NCBI RefSeq assembly: GCF_002095465.1
Contig: NZ_MLFP01000003.1
Location: 371,867 to 435,866, forward strand
Direction of reading: 5' to 3'
Origin: Pantoea rodasii
GTDB taxonomy: Bacteria > Pseudomonadota > Gammaproteobacteria > Enterobacterales > Enterobacteriaceae
Length of the DNA stretch: 64,000 bases
Shown here: positions 35,665 to 45,654 of the stretch, piece by piece
Layout: each line of letters begins with the position of its first letter
Numbering within the stretch: position 1 is the stretch's first letter
Position numbers and translations under genes: made by a program
The notes under the pieces: generated by a model
The model's input: the letters and a program-made list of their open reading frames with translations, nothing else
Told to the model about the DNA's origin: nothing
The model's database searches: none

Positions 35665-36200
35665 TCAGGACTCTGGATGACCATTGATTGCCGCGTGCAA
35701 ATCTCGATACTCTTCGCAATTGACGCCGCACAGCGATTTGATGATGGTAAGCTGCTGTTTCGCCAAATCCGGACGGCCTTTAATCATCCACGCTTCGCCT
35801 AAATATTCACGCACTTTGGCATAGTTAGGATCCAGCGCGATCGATTTCTGATAGTAGCTCATCCCCTCATCGGTGCGCCCCAGTTTACGCGTGGCGTAAC
35901 CGCGATAATTCCACGCTTCTTTGGTGTTTTGATTGTGCAGCGTATCTAACAGCGTCAGCGCGGCCTGATATTCCCCTTTTTTCGCCAGGTGATAGGCGTA
36001 TTGCGTTTTGTCCTCATCGCTCAGCATGCTGGTTTTTCCGGCACGCAGGATTTGGTTTTACTGTCATAAACCTGCCCTTTTGGACAGTCCGGGGTTTTCT
36101 TGTCGCTGTCATCATCGCCCATCGCCAGGGCTGCAGGCGCATGAAGCGCCATCAACAGCACGGGCACGGCAAACCAGCGAACCTGAGTCATCATCTTCAT
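35665..36200 (-). CDS. Periplasmic TPR protein (frameshift at an A5 run)
   Basis: A 178-residue exported protein after correction. ATG 36200 starts a signal peptide ending near HAPAALA. A short region with two cysteines (PDCPKGQVYDSKTKSCVPEK) follows, and then two or three tetratricopeptide repeats (KTQYAYHLAKKGEYQAALTLL, EAWNYRGYATRKLGRTDEG, YAKVREYLGEAW). The frame breaks at T-run 36033-36037 on the plus strand; one added base joins PEK to TSMLSDEDKTQ. Its start overlaps the cytochrome stop (TAATG). The operon suggests a role in sensing or in a redox-linked envelope function. Confidence 0.78.
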
Positions 36201-36796
36201 TATTTATCCTCGCGGAGTGGCATGGAATCGCGCAACGGCAGCATACGGCGCAGCACGTTGTCGCGCAGAACGTAGTGATGGAATAACGCTGCCAGCGCGT
36301 GCGCGCCGGCCAAAATAATCAACGCCCAGGCAACGTTATTGTGCAATCCCGCCAGCGTGTGGCGCAGTGCGGTATCGACGTGAATAAAGGCAGGAACATC
36401 AAACAAACCAAAGAAGCTAAACGGTTCTTGTTGCGACCAGCGGAACAGAAAACCCAGGGCCACCTGAGTGAACAGCAACAAATAAAGCAAACCGTGTACG
36501 GCATGCGCCATGATGCGCATCGAAGTGCTGTTTTCCGCGGGTGCCATCGCCAGATGCGTCTGGCGTTGGCTATAAAGACGCCACAGCGGGCGTACGACCA
36601 TCACCACCGCCAATAAAATACCGAAAGAGATATGCCACGCCTGCAAGCCTTTTCGCAGCGGTGTCCCTTTCTCAAGCTGTTCCCAGATGTGTGCTGACGC
36701 AAAGAGAAAAATCACGCTGAAGGCGGTGATCCAGTGCAGCGTGAGGCTAAAGGCATCATAACGCTGGCGCGGTGTATCAGAGAGGTTGGCAGACAT
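36200..36796 (-). CDS. Cytochrome b561-family membrane protein
   Basis: A 198-residue four-helix haem protein of the CybB/b561 type. Candidate axial histidines are His21 (LHWITAFS), the WHISFG histidine near 55, and histidines in the last two helices (HAVHGLLY, LHNNVAWALI). It transfers electrons from quinol, often to peroxide- or superoxide-handling partners. It is the promoter-proximal gene of the operon cytochrome-TPR-sigma-anti-sigma. That links the sigma factor to redox stress at the membrane. Confidence 0.87.
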   Translation of the reverse strand: MSANLSDTPRQRYDAFSLTLHWITAFSVIFLFASAHIWEQLEKGTPLRKGLQAWHISFGILLAVVMVVRPLWRLYSQRQTHLAMAPAENSTSMRIMAHAVHGLLYLLLFTQVALGFLFRWSQQEPFSFFGLFDVPAFIHVDTALRHTLAGLHNNVAWALIILAGAHALAALFHHYVLRDNVLRRMLPLRDSMPLREDK

Positions 36797-36968
36797 TGCG
36801 TTTCCCGAAGTGTGAGTGATTTAGGGGTAAACACCTCAGCAACGATTTCTATTCGGAAAATTTTCACTTTTTTCTCAACGTGCGCAGTTTAGTGCGGGAA
36901 TCCTGACGAATTTTCTCCTGTTTGTTGCATTTAGTGATTACTATTCTCCCTTCATTAAAGGGATGCTT

Positions 36969-38144
36969 ATGTTGAATACCGCTAAAAAACGGCTTTTAGT
37001 CGCGCTTGTTATTTTTGTCGTCATTATTCTGGTCTGGGCCTACCGCAGCGCACAACCAAAACCGAATCCGCTGGTCACTGCCGAAGTGCGTCAAGGCAAC
37101 ATTGAAAACGTCATCGCCGCGACCGGAAAAATGGATGCCATTGAACGCGTGAACGTCGGTGCACAGGTGTCGGGCCAGGTGAAAAAGCTGTATATCAAAG
37201 CAGGCGATAACGTCACTAAAGGCGAATTGATTGCGGAGATTGACGATCAGCCGCAGCGCAGCGATCTACGCAATGCACAGGCCGCCTTAAGCGTGGCTCA
37301 GGCGGATCTGGAAACGCGCGAAGCTGCGCTGGTGCGACAGGATGCGCAGTTCAAACGTCTACAGGCGATGATCAAAGCCAATCTGGTATCACGTCAGGAT
37401 TATGATGAATCGGCTGAAGCCTGGAGTACCGCACGCGCCGAACTCACGGCACAAAAGGCGCGCGTCATCCAGGCACAGATTGAGGTTGATAAGAAGCAAC
37501 TGGATCTGAGCTATACCCGTATCATGGCGCCGATGGACGGCACGGTTATTGCCATCGTCACCAAGCAAGGTCAAACGGTCAACGCTGCGCAAAGTGCCCC
37601 GACCATCGCCAAACTGGCACAGCTCGATACCATGACCATTAAGGTGCAAATCTCCGAAGCGGATATCAACAACATCAAACCCGGCCAGCAGGCCTGGTTC
37701 ACCACCTTCGGCAATCCTGATAAGCGCTACAACGCCACACTGCGCAGCATCGAACTGGCCCCGGAATCGGTGATGAAAGATGATGCGTTGATGGGCAACA
37801 GTGAAAGTACACCGAGCAGTGGTACCAATGCCGCGATTTATTACAATGCCCTGCTGGATGTGCCTAATCCGGATAACGCCCTGCGTATCTCCATGACCGC
37901 ACAGGTCAATCTGCTACGTGACACCGCTAAAGATGCGCTGTTGATTCCGGTGCAGGCGACCAAAAAACAGCCGGATGGCAAAACTTACGTAGAAATGGTG
38001 GGTACAGACCATCAGCCAGAAAAACGCTTCATTACCACCGGCATCACCGACAGCGTTGATATTCAGGTTCTCAGCGGACTGAAAGCCGGTGAAAAAGTGA
38101 TTCTCGCTACCCAGGCGGTGGGTGCGGACAAGGTGGTGATGTGA
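36969..38144 (+). CDS. macA: MacA-like periplasmic adaptor
   Basis: A 391-residue membrane-fusion protein. A single N-terminal helix (about 8-26) anchors it. The lipoyl half motifs flank a coiled-coil hairpin (about 95-180), and barrel and membrane-proximal domains follow. It links MacB to TolC. ATG 36969 follows AAAGG at good spacing; ATG 36963 is also in frame. It overlaps macB by four bases (GTGA), so the two are co-translated. Confidence 0.9.
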   Translation: MLNTAKKRLLVALVIFVVIILVWAYRSAQPKPNPLVTAEVRQGNIENVIAATGKMDAIERVNVGAQVSGQVKKLYIKAGDNVTKGELIAEIDDQPQRSDLRNAQAALSVAQADLETREAALVRQDAQFKRLQAMIKANLVSRQDYDESAEAWSTARAELTAQKARVIQAQIEVDKKQLDLSYTRIMAPMDGTVIAIVTKQGQTVNAAQSAPTIAKLAQLDTMTIKVQISEADINNIKPGQQAWFTTFGNPDKRYNATLRSIELAPESVMKDDALMGNSESTPSSGTNAAIYYNALLDVPNPDNALRISMTAQVNLLRDTAKDALLIPVQATKKQPDGKTYVEMVGTDHQPEKRFITTGITDSVDIQVLSGLKAGEKVILATQAVGADKVVM

Positions 38145-40075
38145 GCATTATCGAACTGAAAAACATTCAGCGCAGCTATGTTAACGGTTCACAATCATTG
38201 CATGTGCTAAAAAACATTAACCTGCAGATCGCCAGTGGTGAAATGGTGGCGATCATCGGTCCTTCCGGTTCCGGCAAATCGACCCTGTTGAATATACTGG
38301 GCTGTCTCGATGCTGCCGACAGCGGTGAGTATTTTATCAGTGGGCAAAATACCGCCTCACTGTCGCCCGATGCCCTGGCGAAAGTGCGCCGCGAACACAT
38401 CGGCTTTATCTTCCAGCGTTATCACCTGATGCCGGATCTCACCGCGCTGAGTAATGTCGAGATTCCAGCGATTTATGCCAATCTGCAGGGCCACTCGCGC
38501 CGCGAACGTGCTGCTCAGCTGCTGGAGCGACTGGGACTGAAAGGGCGAGAACATCATAAGCCGGGCGAGCTTTCCGGTGGTCAGCAGCAGCGTGTCAGTA
38601 TTGCACGCGCGTTGATCAACGGCGCGGAGATTATCCTCGCCGATGAACCCACTGGCGCATTGGATTCGCACTCCGGTGAAGAAGTGTTAAGCATCCTGCA
38701 CGACCTCAATCGCGAAGGTCATACCGTCATTATCGTCACCCACGATATGAAAGTCGCGCAGCACGCCGACCGCATTATTGAGATTCAGGATGGCGAGATC
38801 TTCGCTGACAGCGGCCGCCAGCAAGATGGCGCCCGTGCGCTTTACACCCCAGTGGCGCGTAAAAGTCAGAGCAAGCTGCGGGGTTTTATTGATCGCCTGC
38901 GCGAATCGATGCGCATGGCGCTTAATGCCATGAACACCCATCGCTTGCGCACTGCGCTAACCATGACCGGCATTATCTTTGGCATCGCCGCCGTGGTCAC
39001 CGTGGTGGCACTCGGTCAAGGGGCGCGCGAAAAGACGCTGGAAAGTATTTCCGGCCTCGGGACGAACGTGGTGTCGATTTATGCCGGCAGTGATTTTGCC
39101 GAGGATGACGCACACCCGATACTGACGCTCGTGATGGCCGATGCGGATGTGATTGCGCGTCAACAGTTTGTCGATAAGGTTAGCCCGGAACTGCTTTCAA
39201 CGCAGCCTATCCGCTATCTGGCGAATTCCTCAAAAGCGTCGGTATCCGGCGTGGGTAAAGATTACTTTGAGATTCAGGGCATCAAACTCACCGAAGGCAG
39301 TAACTTCAGTGATGAACGTCATGCGCGACAAGAGATCATCATTGATACCAATACGCGAAATAAGTTGTTCGCTGCGCATGAGAATCCAATCGGTAAAATG
39401 ATCGTGTTGGGTTCTGTGCCGGTGCGGGTGATTGGTGTGGCGCATGAAGATAACGGCATTTCGCCTAACCGCCTTACGGTATGGCTTCCGTGGAGCACCA
39501 TGATGTACCGCATCAGCGGGCAAACAGCGCTGACCAGTATCAGCATCAAGCTCAAAGATGATGTGGTCAGCGGCCCAGCGGTAGAATCACTTACACAGTT
39601 ATTGACCGCGCGTCACGGCACGAAAGACTTCCTGATGTTCAACCGCGACAAATATCGTAAGGCGATCGAAGGCGCGGCAGCCACGCTGACATTATTGATT
39701 TTAATGGTGGCGTCGATTGCGTTGATGATTGGCAGTATCGGGGTGATGAACATCATGCTGGTGTCTGTCACCGAGCGCACCCACGAAATCGGTGTGCGCA
39801 TGGCGGTGGGCGCACGGCGTGGCGATATCATGCAGCAATTTATGATTGAAGCGGTGCTGGTGTGTTTAGTGGGCGGTTCGCTGGGGGTAGCACTCTCATT
39901 GGTGATCGGTCCGCTGATTAGCCTGCTGGCCGGCGGCGTGTTAACCGCTATCTACTCCTGGGAATCCGCGGGCGCGGCGTTTGCCTGTTCCACCATCATC
40001 GGCATGATTTTTGGTTATCTGCCTGCGCGCAAAGCCGCCCGAATGGATCCGGTGGCGGCGCTAGCAAGCGAGTAA
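38141..40075 (+). CDS. macB: MacB macrolide/peptide export ABC transporter
   Basis: A 644-residue fused ATPase-permease. Walker A is GPSGSGKST, the signature LSGGQQQR and Walker B LADEPTGALD. One helix near residue 275 precedes the large periplasmic domain, and three helices lie at the C-terminus with the TERTHEIGVRMAVGARR segment typical of MacB/FtsX permeases. It starts with GTG. With MacA and TolC it exports macrolides, enterotoxin or haem precursors in known cases. Confidence 0.92.
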   Translation: MSIIELKNIQRSYVNGSQSLHVLKNINLQIASGEMVAIIGPSGSGKSTLLNILGCLDAADSGEYFISGQNTASLSPDALAKVRREHIGFIFQRYHLMPDLTALSNVEIPAIYANLQGHSRRERAAQLLERLGLKGREHHKPGELSGGQQQRVSIARALINGAEIILADEPTGALDSHSGEEVLSILHDLNREGHTVIIVTHDMKVAQHADRIIEIQDGEIFADSGRQQDGARALYTPVARKSQSKLRGFIDRLRESMRMALNAMNTHRLRTALTMTGIIFGIAAVVTVVALGQGAREKTLESISGLGTNVVSIYAGSDFAEDDAHPILTLVMADADVIARQQFVDKVSPELLSTQPIRYLANSSKASVSGVGKDYFEIQGIKLTEGSNFSDERHARQEIIIDTNTRNKLFAAHENPIGKMIVLGSVPVRVIGVAHEDNGISPNRLTVWLPWSTMMYRISGQTALTSISIKLKDDVVSGPAVESLTQLLTARHGTKDFLMFNRDKYRKAIEGAAATLTLLILMVASIALMIGSIGVMNIMLVSVTERTHEIGVRMAVGARRGDIMQQFMIEAVLVCLVGGSLGVALSLVIGPLISLLAGGVLTAIYSWESAGAAFACSTIIGMIFGYLPARKAARMDPVAALASE

Positions 40076-40116
40076 TGAAGACCTATTCTGGTGCAATTCG
40101 GGCACAGGAGTAACCG

Positions 40117-40944
40117 TCAGATCAGCATCGGCAACGTGGCGCTGGCCGTTTGCTGACTGGCCGTTGCGTAATGCGCATCGTGCGTCATCAGTTCACCCAT
40201 CAGCACTTCCACCAGCAACATCGCCCCGACTTTACCGCTGAGCGTACCCGCATTCAGCGGGCCTTCAGGGCGTGCCGCCACCAGCAGCAGGTCCGCCAGA
40301 CTGCCCATCGGACTGCGCAAGGTGTTACTTAACATCAACACGCGCGCCTGCCGCTTCTTCGCCACGTTAACCACATGCATGAGATCTTTAGTGGATCCGG
40401 ATGCGGAGATCGCAATCACCCAGTCACCTTCGCCTAACGTGGAAGCGTTCATCGCGGCGCGATGCATATCACCAAATAGCTGTGCCGATTTGCCCAGTCG
40501 CAACAGACGATAGTGCAAATATTCGCCGGTGATGGCACTGGCTGCCACACCATAGATCTGAATAGAACGCGCCTGATGCAACGCGGCACCCGCTTGTTGT
40601 AATACTTCACGATTGATGAATTTACCGGTATCGCGCAGCGCCTGCACTGACTCTTCAACCAACGCGTCTACCGGATCTCCCGTCGCTGGCAACGTTGGCT
40701 GGCTCTGTTGGACATCCAGCGCCAGCGCCATTTTAAATTCGGTATAGCCTTTGCAGCTCAGATTCCGGCATAAGCGAGTCACGCTGGCTTCGCTGGTGTC
40801 CGTCTCTTTTGCCAACTCAGTAATGGTGAGATACAACACTCTCTGCGGTTCGGTAAGGATGAAGTCGCCCAGCTTTTGCAGCGCTGGACTGTAGCCCGGC
40901 AGCCCCTGCCGCAGATGAAGCAAAATATTTCCGTTGTCCGTCAT
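40117..40944 (-). CDS. RpiR/MurR-family regulator
   Basis: A 275-residue regulator with an N-terminal RpiR HTH (residues about 1-75, LTITELAKETDTSEASVTRLCRNLSCKGYTEFK) and a C-terminal SIS domain (about 120-250, IYGVAASAITGEYLHYRLLRLGK, ISASGSTKDLMHVV) that binds a sugar phosphate. GGAGG places the start at ATG 40944. It is divergent from the PTS-nanE operon and probably represses it until an amino-sugar phosphate binds. Confidence 0.9.
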   Translation of the reverse strand: MTDNGNILLHLRQGLPGYSPALQKLGDFILTEPQRVLYLTITELAKETDTSEASVTRLCRNLSCKGYTEFKMALALDVQQSQPTLPATGDPVDALVEESVQALRDTGKFINREVLQQAGAALHQARSIQIYGVAASAITGEYLHYRLLRLGKSAQLFGDMHRAAMNASTLGEGDWVIAISASGSTKDLMHVVNVAKKRQARVLMLSNTLRSPMGSLADLLLVAARPEGPLNAGTLSGKVGAMLLVEVLMGELMTHDAHYATASQQTASATLPMLI

Positions 40945-41021
40945 CACATTCCTCCATTACCCAATATTGATGGCGCTTAGTGTGCGTAATGCCCCTGCTT
41001 TGTGCCAGAAGAATTGATTAT

Positions 41022-41038
41022 AAGTGAAAGCTATCACA
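41022..41038 (+). promoter_or_regulatory. CRP site upstream of the PTS operon
   Basis: GTGA (41024-41027) and TCAC (41034-41037) are separated by 6 bases, with good flanks, matching the CRP core. The position, about 85 bp before the start, suits class I or II activation. Confidence 0.55.
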
Positions 41039-41071
41039 CTAACGGTAGTAATTTTCATCCAATGAAGTAGA

Positions 41072-41095
41072 TTGTGGTAATAATTTTTACCACAA
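41072..41095. promoter_or_regulatory. Candidate RpiR operator
   Basis: TTGTGGTAA-TAATTT-TTACCACAA is a perfect 9-6-9 palindrome just upstream of the PTS ribosome site. Its position would block transcription of the operon. Confidence 0.6.
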
Positions 41096-41118
41096 CAACA
41101 CTTCGGGGATAAAAATTT

Positions 41119-42676
41119 ATGTCAATGTTCAGTGGAGCCTCTTCCGGAGGCTGGTTCGAAAAGGCGCAGCGTTTCGGCAAGTCGTTTATGTTGCCGATTG
41201 CCATTTTACCCGCCGCCGGTCTGTTGCTTGGCGTGGGTGGCGCGTTGTCCAATCCCAATACCGTTAAGGCCTACCCATTCCTGGATATCGCCTGGCTACA
41301 AGGGGTGTTCACCATCATGGCCAGTGCGGGCTCGGTGGTGTTTGCCAACCTCGCCGTGCTGTTTGCGGTGGGTGTGGCGGTAGGATTAGCCAAAAGCGAT
41401 AAGGGCACGGCGGGGCTGGCATCACTGCTCGCCTATCTGGTGATGAACGCCACCATCAATGCGCTACTGACGTTGACTGGTGTGCTGGCCAGCAGCAACC
41501 TGAGCGCCGTGGGCCAGGGCATGGCACTGGGCATTCAGACGCTGGAAACCGGCGTGTTCGGTGGTGTGGTGATTGGACTGGTCACGGCATTGCTGCATAA
41601 CAAGTACAACAAAATCGCCCTGCCGCAATTTCTTGGATTCTTTGGTGGCTCACGCTTCGTGCCTATCATCAGCTCATTTGTGGCGATTATCGTTGGCGCT
41701 GCGATGACCATCGTCTGGCCCCACTTCCAAAAAGTCATTTTTGGCATGGGCAGCTTAGTCGATGCCACAGGCTATTTGGGCACCTTTATTTATGGCTTCG
41801 TACTGCGCATGTTGGGCCCGTTCGGTTTGCATCACATCTTTTATCTGCCGTTCTGGACTACCGCGTTAGGCGGCAGCGAGATGATCAATGGTCATCTGGT
41901 TGAAGGTACTCAGCGCATCTTCTTTGCTCAATTGGCCGATCCCAATACGCAGCAGTTCTATCTGGGGACCGCACGGTTTATGTCGGGTCGCTTCATCACC
42001 ATGATGTTCGGGCTAATCGGCGCCTGCCTCGCGATGTATCACACAGCTAAACCAGAGAACCGCAAGCGCGTTGCCGGTCTGCTGCTGTCGGCCGCGCTGA
42101 CCTCATTCCTGACCGGCATCACCGAACCGATTGAGTTTTCCTTCTTGTTTGTCGCCCCGGTGCTGTATGTGATCCACGCAGTGTTTGATGGCCTGGCCTT
42201 TATGATTGCTCACATCTTGCACATCACTATTGGTCAAACGTTTTTCCGGTGGGCTGATTGATTTCATCCTGTTCGGGGTGTTGCAGGGAGAAGCTAAAAC
42301 GCACTGGATTTATGTGCCAATGGTCGGCGTGCCATGGTTCCTGCTGTATTACTTCACCTTCCGTCTGCTGATTACACGCTTCAATTTTAAAACCCCGGGC
42401 CGTGAAGATGTCAGCATCGATACGCTGCCAATGGCCGCAGGCGAACGCCCTTTGCAAGTGATCGAAGCGCTTGGCGGTAAAGACAATATTGCTGAACTTG
42501 ACTGCTGTGCGACCCGTTTGCGCATCACGCTGCACGACAGTTCTAAACTGAATGAAGCCGCATTGAAAGCCACGGGCGCCCGCGCGGTGATCCAACGTGG
42601 CAAAGGCGTGCAGGTGATCTATGGCCCGCACGTCACCATCATCAAAAATGAAGTTGAGGAGTTACTCGCGCTATGA
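41119..42676 (+). CDS. PTS EIIBC permease, glucose/amino-sugar family (frameshift at a T5 run)
   Basis: A 518-residue sugar permease after correction. The EIIC domain (about 10-385) has about ten helices and the motif [15 protein letters not shown]. The EIIB domain (about 435-515) holds the phosphorylated cysteine in [12 protein letters not shown]. The frame breaks at 42241-42245; removing one T joins HITIGQTF to [11 protein letters not shown]. No EIIA is fused, so Crr or another EIIA must donate phosphate. The overlap with nanE suggests the substrate is N-acetylmannosamine or a related amino sugar. Confidence 0.87.
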
Positions 42677-43362
42677 AAGCAACCATGCTGGAGCATATTC
42701 AGGGAAAACTGGTGGTCTCTTGCCAGGCATTGGAAGATGAGCCGCTGCACAGCCCTTACATCATGTCGCGGATGGCGTTAGCCGCCATGCAAGGCGGTGC
42801 GGCGGCAATCCGCGCCAACAGCCTGGTTGATGTGCAGCAGATTAAGCAAACCGTCGATTTGCCGATCATTGCTATCATCAAACGGGATTACCCTGGCAGC
42901 GACGTCTATATCACCGCGACGTTGAAAGAAGTGGATGAATTAATGGCAGCGAGTCCGGCGATGATTGCGCTGGATGCCACGCAACATCAACGTCCTGGCG
43001 AAATGCAGTTACCACAATTGGTGGCGGCGATTCGACAGCGTTATCCGCAATTACTGCTGATGGCCGATATCGCCACGCTGGATGAAGCACAGCAGGCTGC
43101 GGCGTTGGGATTTGATTGTGTGGGTACCACGCTGCACGGCTACACAACAGAGACGCAAGGCGCTTACCTGCCGGCCAATGACTTTCATTTCTTACGTGAG
43201 GTTTTGGCAACGGTGAAGGTGCCAGTGATTGCGGAAGGCAATGTTGAAACACCGGAAATGGCAGCGCAGTGTTTAAAGCTGGGTGCACATGCGGTAGTGG
43301 TTGGGGGTGCGATTACTCGCCCTCAGCAAATTACGCAGCGTTTTGTGGACGCCATTCGCTAA
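42673..43362 (+). CDS. nanE: NanE, N-acetylmannosamine-6-phosphate 2-epimerase
   Basis: A 229-residue TIM-barrel epimerase that converts ManNAc-6-P to GlcNAc-6-P. Family blocks are [52 protein letters not shown] and GTTLHGYT. It overlaps the PTS gene by four bases (ATGA). No nanA, nanK or nanT is in the window, so the operon handles a sugar that arrives already phosphorylated, not free sialic acid. Confidence 0.92.
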   Translation: MKATMLEHIQGKLVVSCQALEDEPLHSPYIMSRMALAAMQGGAAAIRANSLVDVQQIKQTVDLPIIAIIKRDYPGSDVYITATLKEVDELMAASPAMIALDATQHQRPGEMQLPQLVAAIRQRYPQLLLMADIATLDEAQQAAALGFDCVGTTLHGYTTETQGAYLPANDFHFLREVLATVKVPVIAEGNVETPEMAAQCLKLGAHAVVVGGAITRPQQITQRFVDAIR

Positions 43363-43392
43363 AGTGTTTTTGCGGATGATACAAATAGCAAA

Positions 43393-43408
43393 GCCGCCCG
43401 GAGGCGGC
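43393..43408. terminator. Bidirectional terminator, DUF1471 copy 1
   Basis: GCCGCC-CGGA-GGCGGC lies between nanE (plus) and DUF1471 copy 1 (minus), with AA/TT flanks. A near-identical element lies at 46422 beside copy 2. Confidence 0.65.
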
Positions 43409-43433
43409 CTTAACGCTGTAGCATAACCCGGAC

Positions 43434-43649
43434 TTATTTATACAGTTCTGCAGTCATGTGTACGCGGTTATTGGTGTTCGCTTCAGTGATTTTGTACTGT
43501 GCGCCCTGCTGCTGAGCAACGGCTGCAACTTTGGCTTCTGCACCGTCCAGAGTTGAAGACTCTACAGAAACGCTCTGTGCGAAACTTGCAGCAGACATCA
43601 GTGAAAGAGCAGCAGCGGCGGCGATGGTCAGTGTTTTGATGGTTTTCAT
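43434..43649 (-). CDS. DUF1471 (BhsA/McbA-like) small exported protein, copy 1
   Basis: A 71-residue secreted protein. A Sec signal peptide ends at SAASFAQ, and the mature 48 residues have the DUF1471 layout (TLDGAEAKVAAVAQQQGAQYKITEAN and the C-terminal TAELYK). ATG 43649 is chosen because AAGGA lies 8 nt upstream; ATG 43655 is too close. Family members affect biofilm, copper, acid or stress responses. It is almost identical to copy 2 (two differences). Its leader has a GAAGGC/GCCTTC hairpin (43675-43691) and a 20-bp promoter element at 43726-43745 shared by all three copies. Confidence 0.85.
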   Translation of the reverse strand: MKTIKTLTIAAAAALSLMSAASFAQSVSVESSTLDGAEAKVAAVAQQQGAQYKITEANTNNRVHMTAELYK

Positions 43650-43655
43650 GGTCAT

Positions 43656-43992
43656 ATTCCTTTGGGTTGTGAGTGAAGGCTGTGTGCCTTCGATGGAAAC
43701 AATAATACCTCACGTTACCATCACCATATTAACTATTAGTGCGATCATGATGATCCAGCTAATCGTACCGCCAATTACTGTCACTGCAACTGTCATAATG
43801 ATCAGGATGTTATCCACATTTCAGGTGAAAAGAGTCCTGGCTAACCTGTGGATAAATCTCCCCTTCCCGCCCGCCATGCCCGCTGACCACAGGCGGCTAC
43901 TTTTCGTACGAAACATCATGCAATAACGTCAAAGAACAGCGGATGATGAGGCTTGCCGCTTTAACGCCTGGTCAGTTTCAGCTCACGAGCCT
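43656..43992. other. Gap upstream of DUF1471 copy 1
   Basis: The first 90 bp hold the leader hairpin and promoter element of copy 1. The right half of the palindrome seen at copy 3 is degenerate here. The remaining 240 bp show no gene; I see no counterpart of the 50-residue ORF found beside copy 2. Confidence 0.5.
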
Positions 43993-44304
43993 TCACACCG
44001 AGTCATCCTTCTCGACCACCAGCACGCGCGCAGCACCCTGAGGATGGGCCACATGTTCAGTCCCCACGCTGGCAAAGAAGATATCACCAACATTCAACAT
44101 GACTTTCTGCACATCACCTTGCTCACGGTAATGCATCTCAACGATGCCATCTAACACCACAAACACTTCTTCGCCATCATTGATGTGCCAGCGATAGGGT
44201 TTATCCGTCCAGTGCAGTCTGACGCTGGTGCCATTGAAATTAGCGATATCCAAAGCATCCCATGCCTTCTCTGGCGTGAAATTTTTACTGATGATAGTTT
44301 TCAT
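43993..44304 (-). CDS. Small cupin-domain protein
   Basis: A 103-residue single-domain cupin with motif 1 around WHINDGEEVFVVLDG and motif 2 near GDIFFASVGTEHVAHP, so it probably binds a metal. Such proteins are isomerases, dioxygenases or sugar-binding proteins; this one is not assignable. It lies downstream of an MFS gene on the same strand (97 bp) and may belong to its operon. Confidence 0.8.
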   Translation of the reverse strand: MKTIISKNFTPEKAWDALDIANFNGTSVRLHWTDKPYRWHINDGEEVFVVLDGIVEMHYREQGDVQKVMLNVGDIFFASVGTEHVAHPQGAARVLVVEKDDSV

Positions 44305-44401
44305 GCGCGACCTTAATCAATGAAATTACGCATAATATTAACCCTAAGCGTCGGGGTATTTAGGACATCTGTCGGCCTTTTCAGGCCAGATTAACGCGTC
44401 A

Positions 44402-45519
44402 CTACGGCGAATTTACGCATGGCAAAATATTCATCACGGCCAATATTGCTGCAGCGATAAAGGTCATCGCCATATCACCCGGAATGTAGGCCATAAATGC
44501 TGCAAGAAATTGACCGGCAAAAATAGCCATGGATAGCCGCGCCAGTTGACGACCGCGTTCTTTCGGCTGGCTGATTTCCACGGTCATATGATTCACCAGC
44601 GGGACCGAGAGACCAAATCCCATGCCTAACAAGATGCCACCGGGTAAACACAGCATCATGTCTGGTGCGGCAGCAAACTCCAGATGCGCGAGGACATAAC
44701 AGATAAACGCCATAATCAGCGTGGGATATGAACCAAATTGCAGCGCAACATGCGGCATCAACGCAGCGGCCAGCACCGCCACCAGCGAGACGAATGACAG
44801 GAAATAGCCAATATGGGCGGCATCAACGCCCAGCGCGGCGAAGCGTTGTGGCAGCATGATGATGGCAGTAAAAAAACACATCATGGAACAAATAGCCGCC
44901 AGCAACACCGGACGCAATGTCCGATCGCTACTCATGGCATCGTCCTTAATCACGCTCGTGGCGATTGGCTGTTGTCGGCGTGGGATAAAGATTACCACCA
45001 ACACCAGCAGCAGCCAGGAAAAAGATACAGTGCATAGGGATAGCGCCAACTAAAGGAAGCCAGGATCCCGCCTATAAATAAAAACACCACCCCACCGAGT
45101 TCAATGGCCATGCCCTGACGCGCCATCATTTTAAGTCTGGCCTCAGCCTGATAAAAACGGGCGATCAGGCTGGTTCCTGCGGACATCACGATGGCTGTCG
45201 TCGCGCCCAGTAGTATCCGGTCAATAATTTGCAACGTCGCCCCAGGCAACCAGGCGCCAGCAAAACCCAAGCCGCCATAGCAAAAAAGACCCACCAGTAG
45301 CATGGGATAGTCACCCACACGGTCTATCGCTCGGCCAGCCAAAGGGCCCGCCACAACCACACCCAGCGCAGGCAGCGTCACCAGCCAATTTGCCAAATGT
45401 GAAACGCCGAGTTGCGCGGCAATAACACTCAAACCCGGCACGATGACACATCCCACCATAATGGTCAGGCAACTCACTGCCAATAACGTCATTGCACCCG
45501 CAGGCTTCAATACAGTCAT
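44402..45519 (-). CDS. MFS transporter (frameshift at a T5 run)
   Basis: A 12-helix carrier of about 372 residues after correction, in the size range of compact DHA1/CynX-like exporters. Marks are GPLAGRAIDRVGDYPMLL in loop 2-3 and SQPKERGRQLARLS in the second half. The frame breaks at A-run 45019-45023 on the plus strand; one added base joins YPYALYLF to SWLLLVLVVIFIPRR. AGGTG sets the start at ATG 45519. It is divergent from an IclR regulator, likely its controller, and followed by a cupin gene. Confidence 0.83.
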
Positions 45520-45654
45520 AAATTCACCTATCCGTATAATGGTATTTATATCCACATATCGGACAGAAGTGTTGAGCCAATCGCGTGTATTGTCAATCGC
45601 TACCGGGCATCGTGGTATAGTGGCGAACGGATAAATCGATGAAGTGGATAAAGA

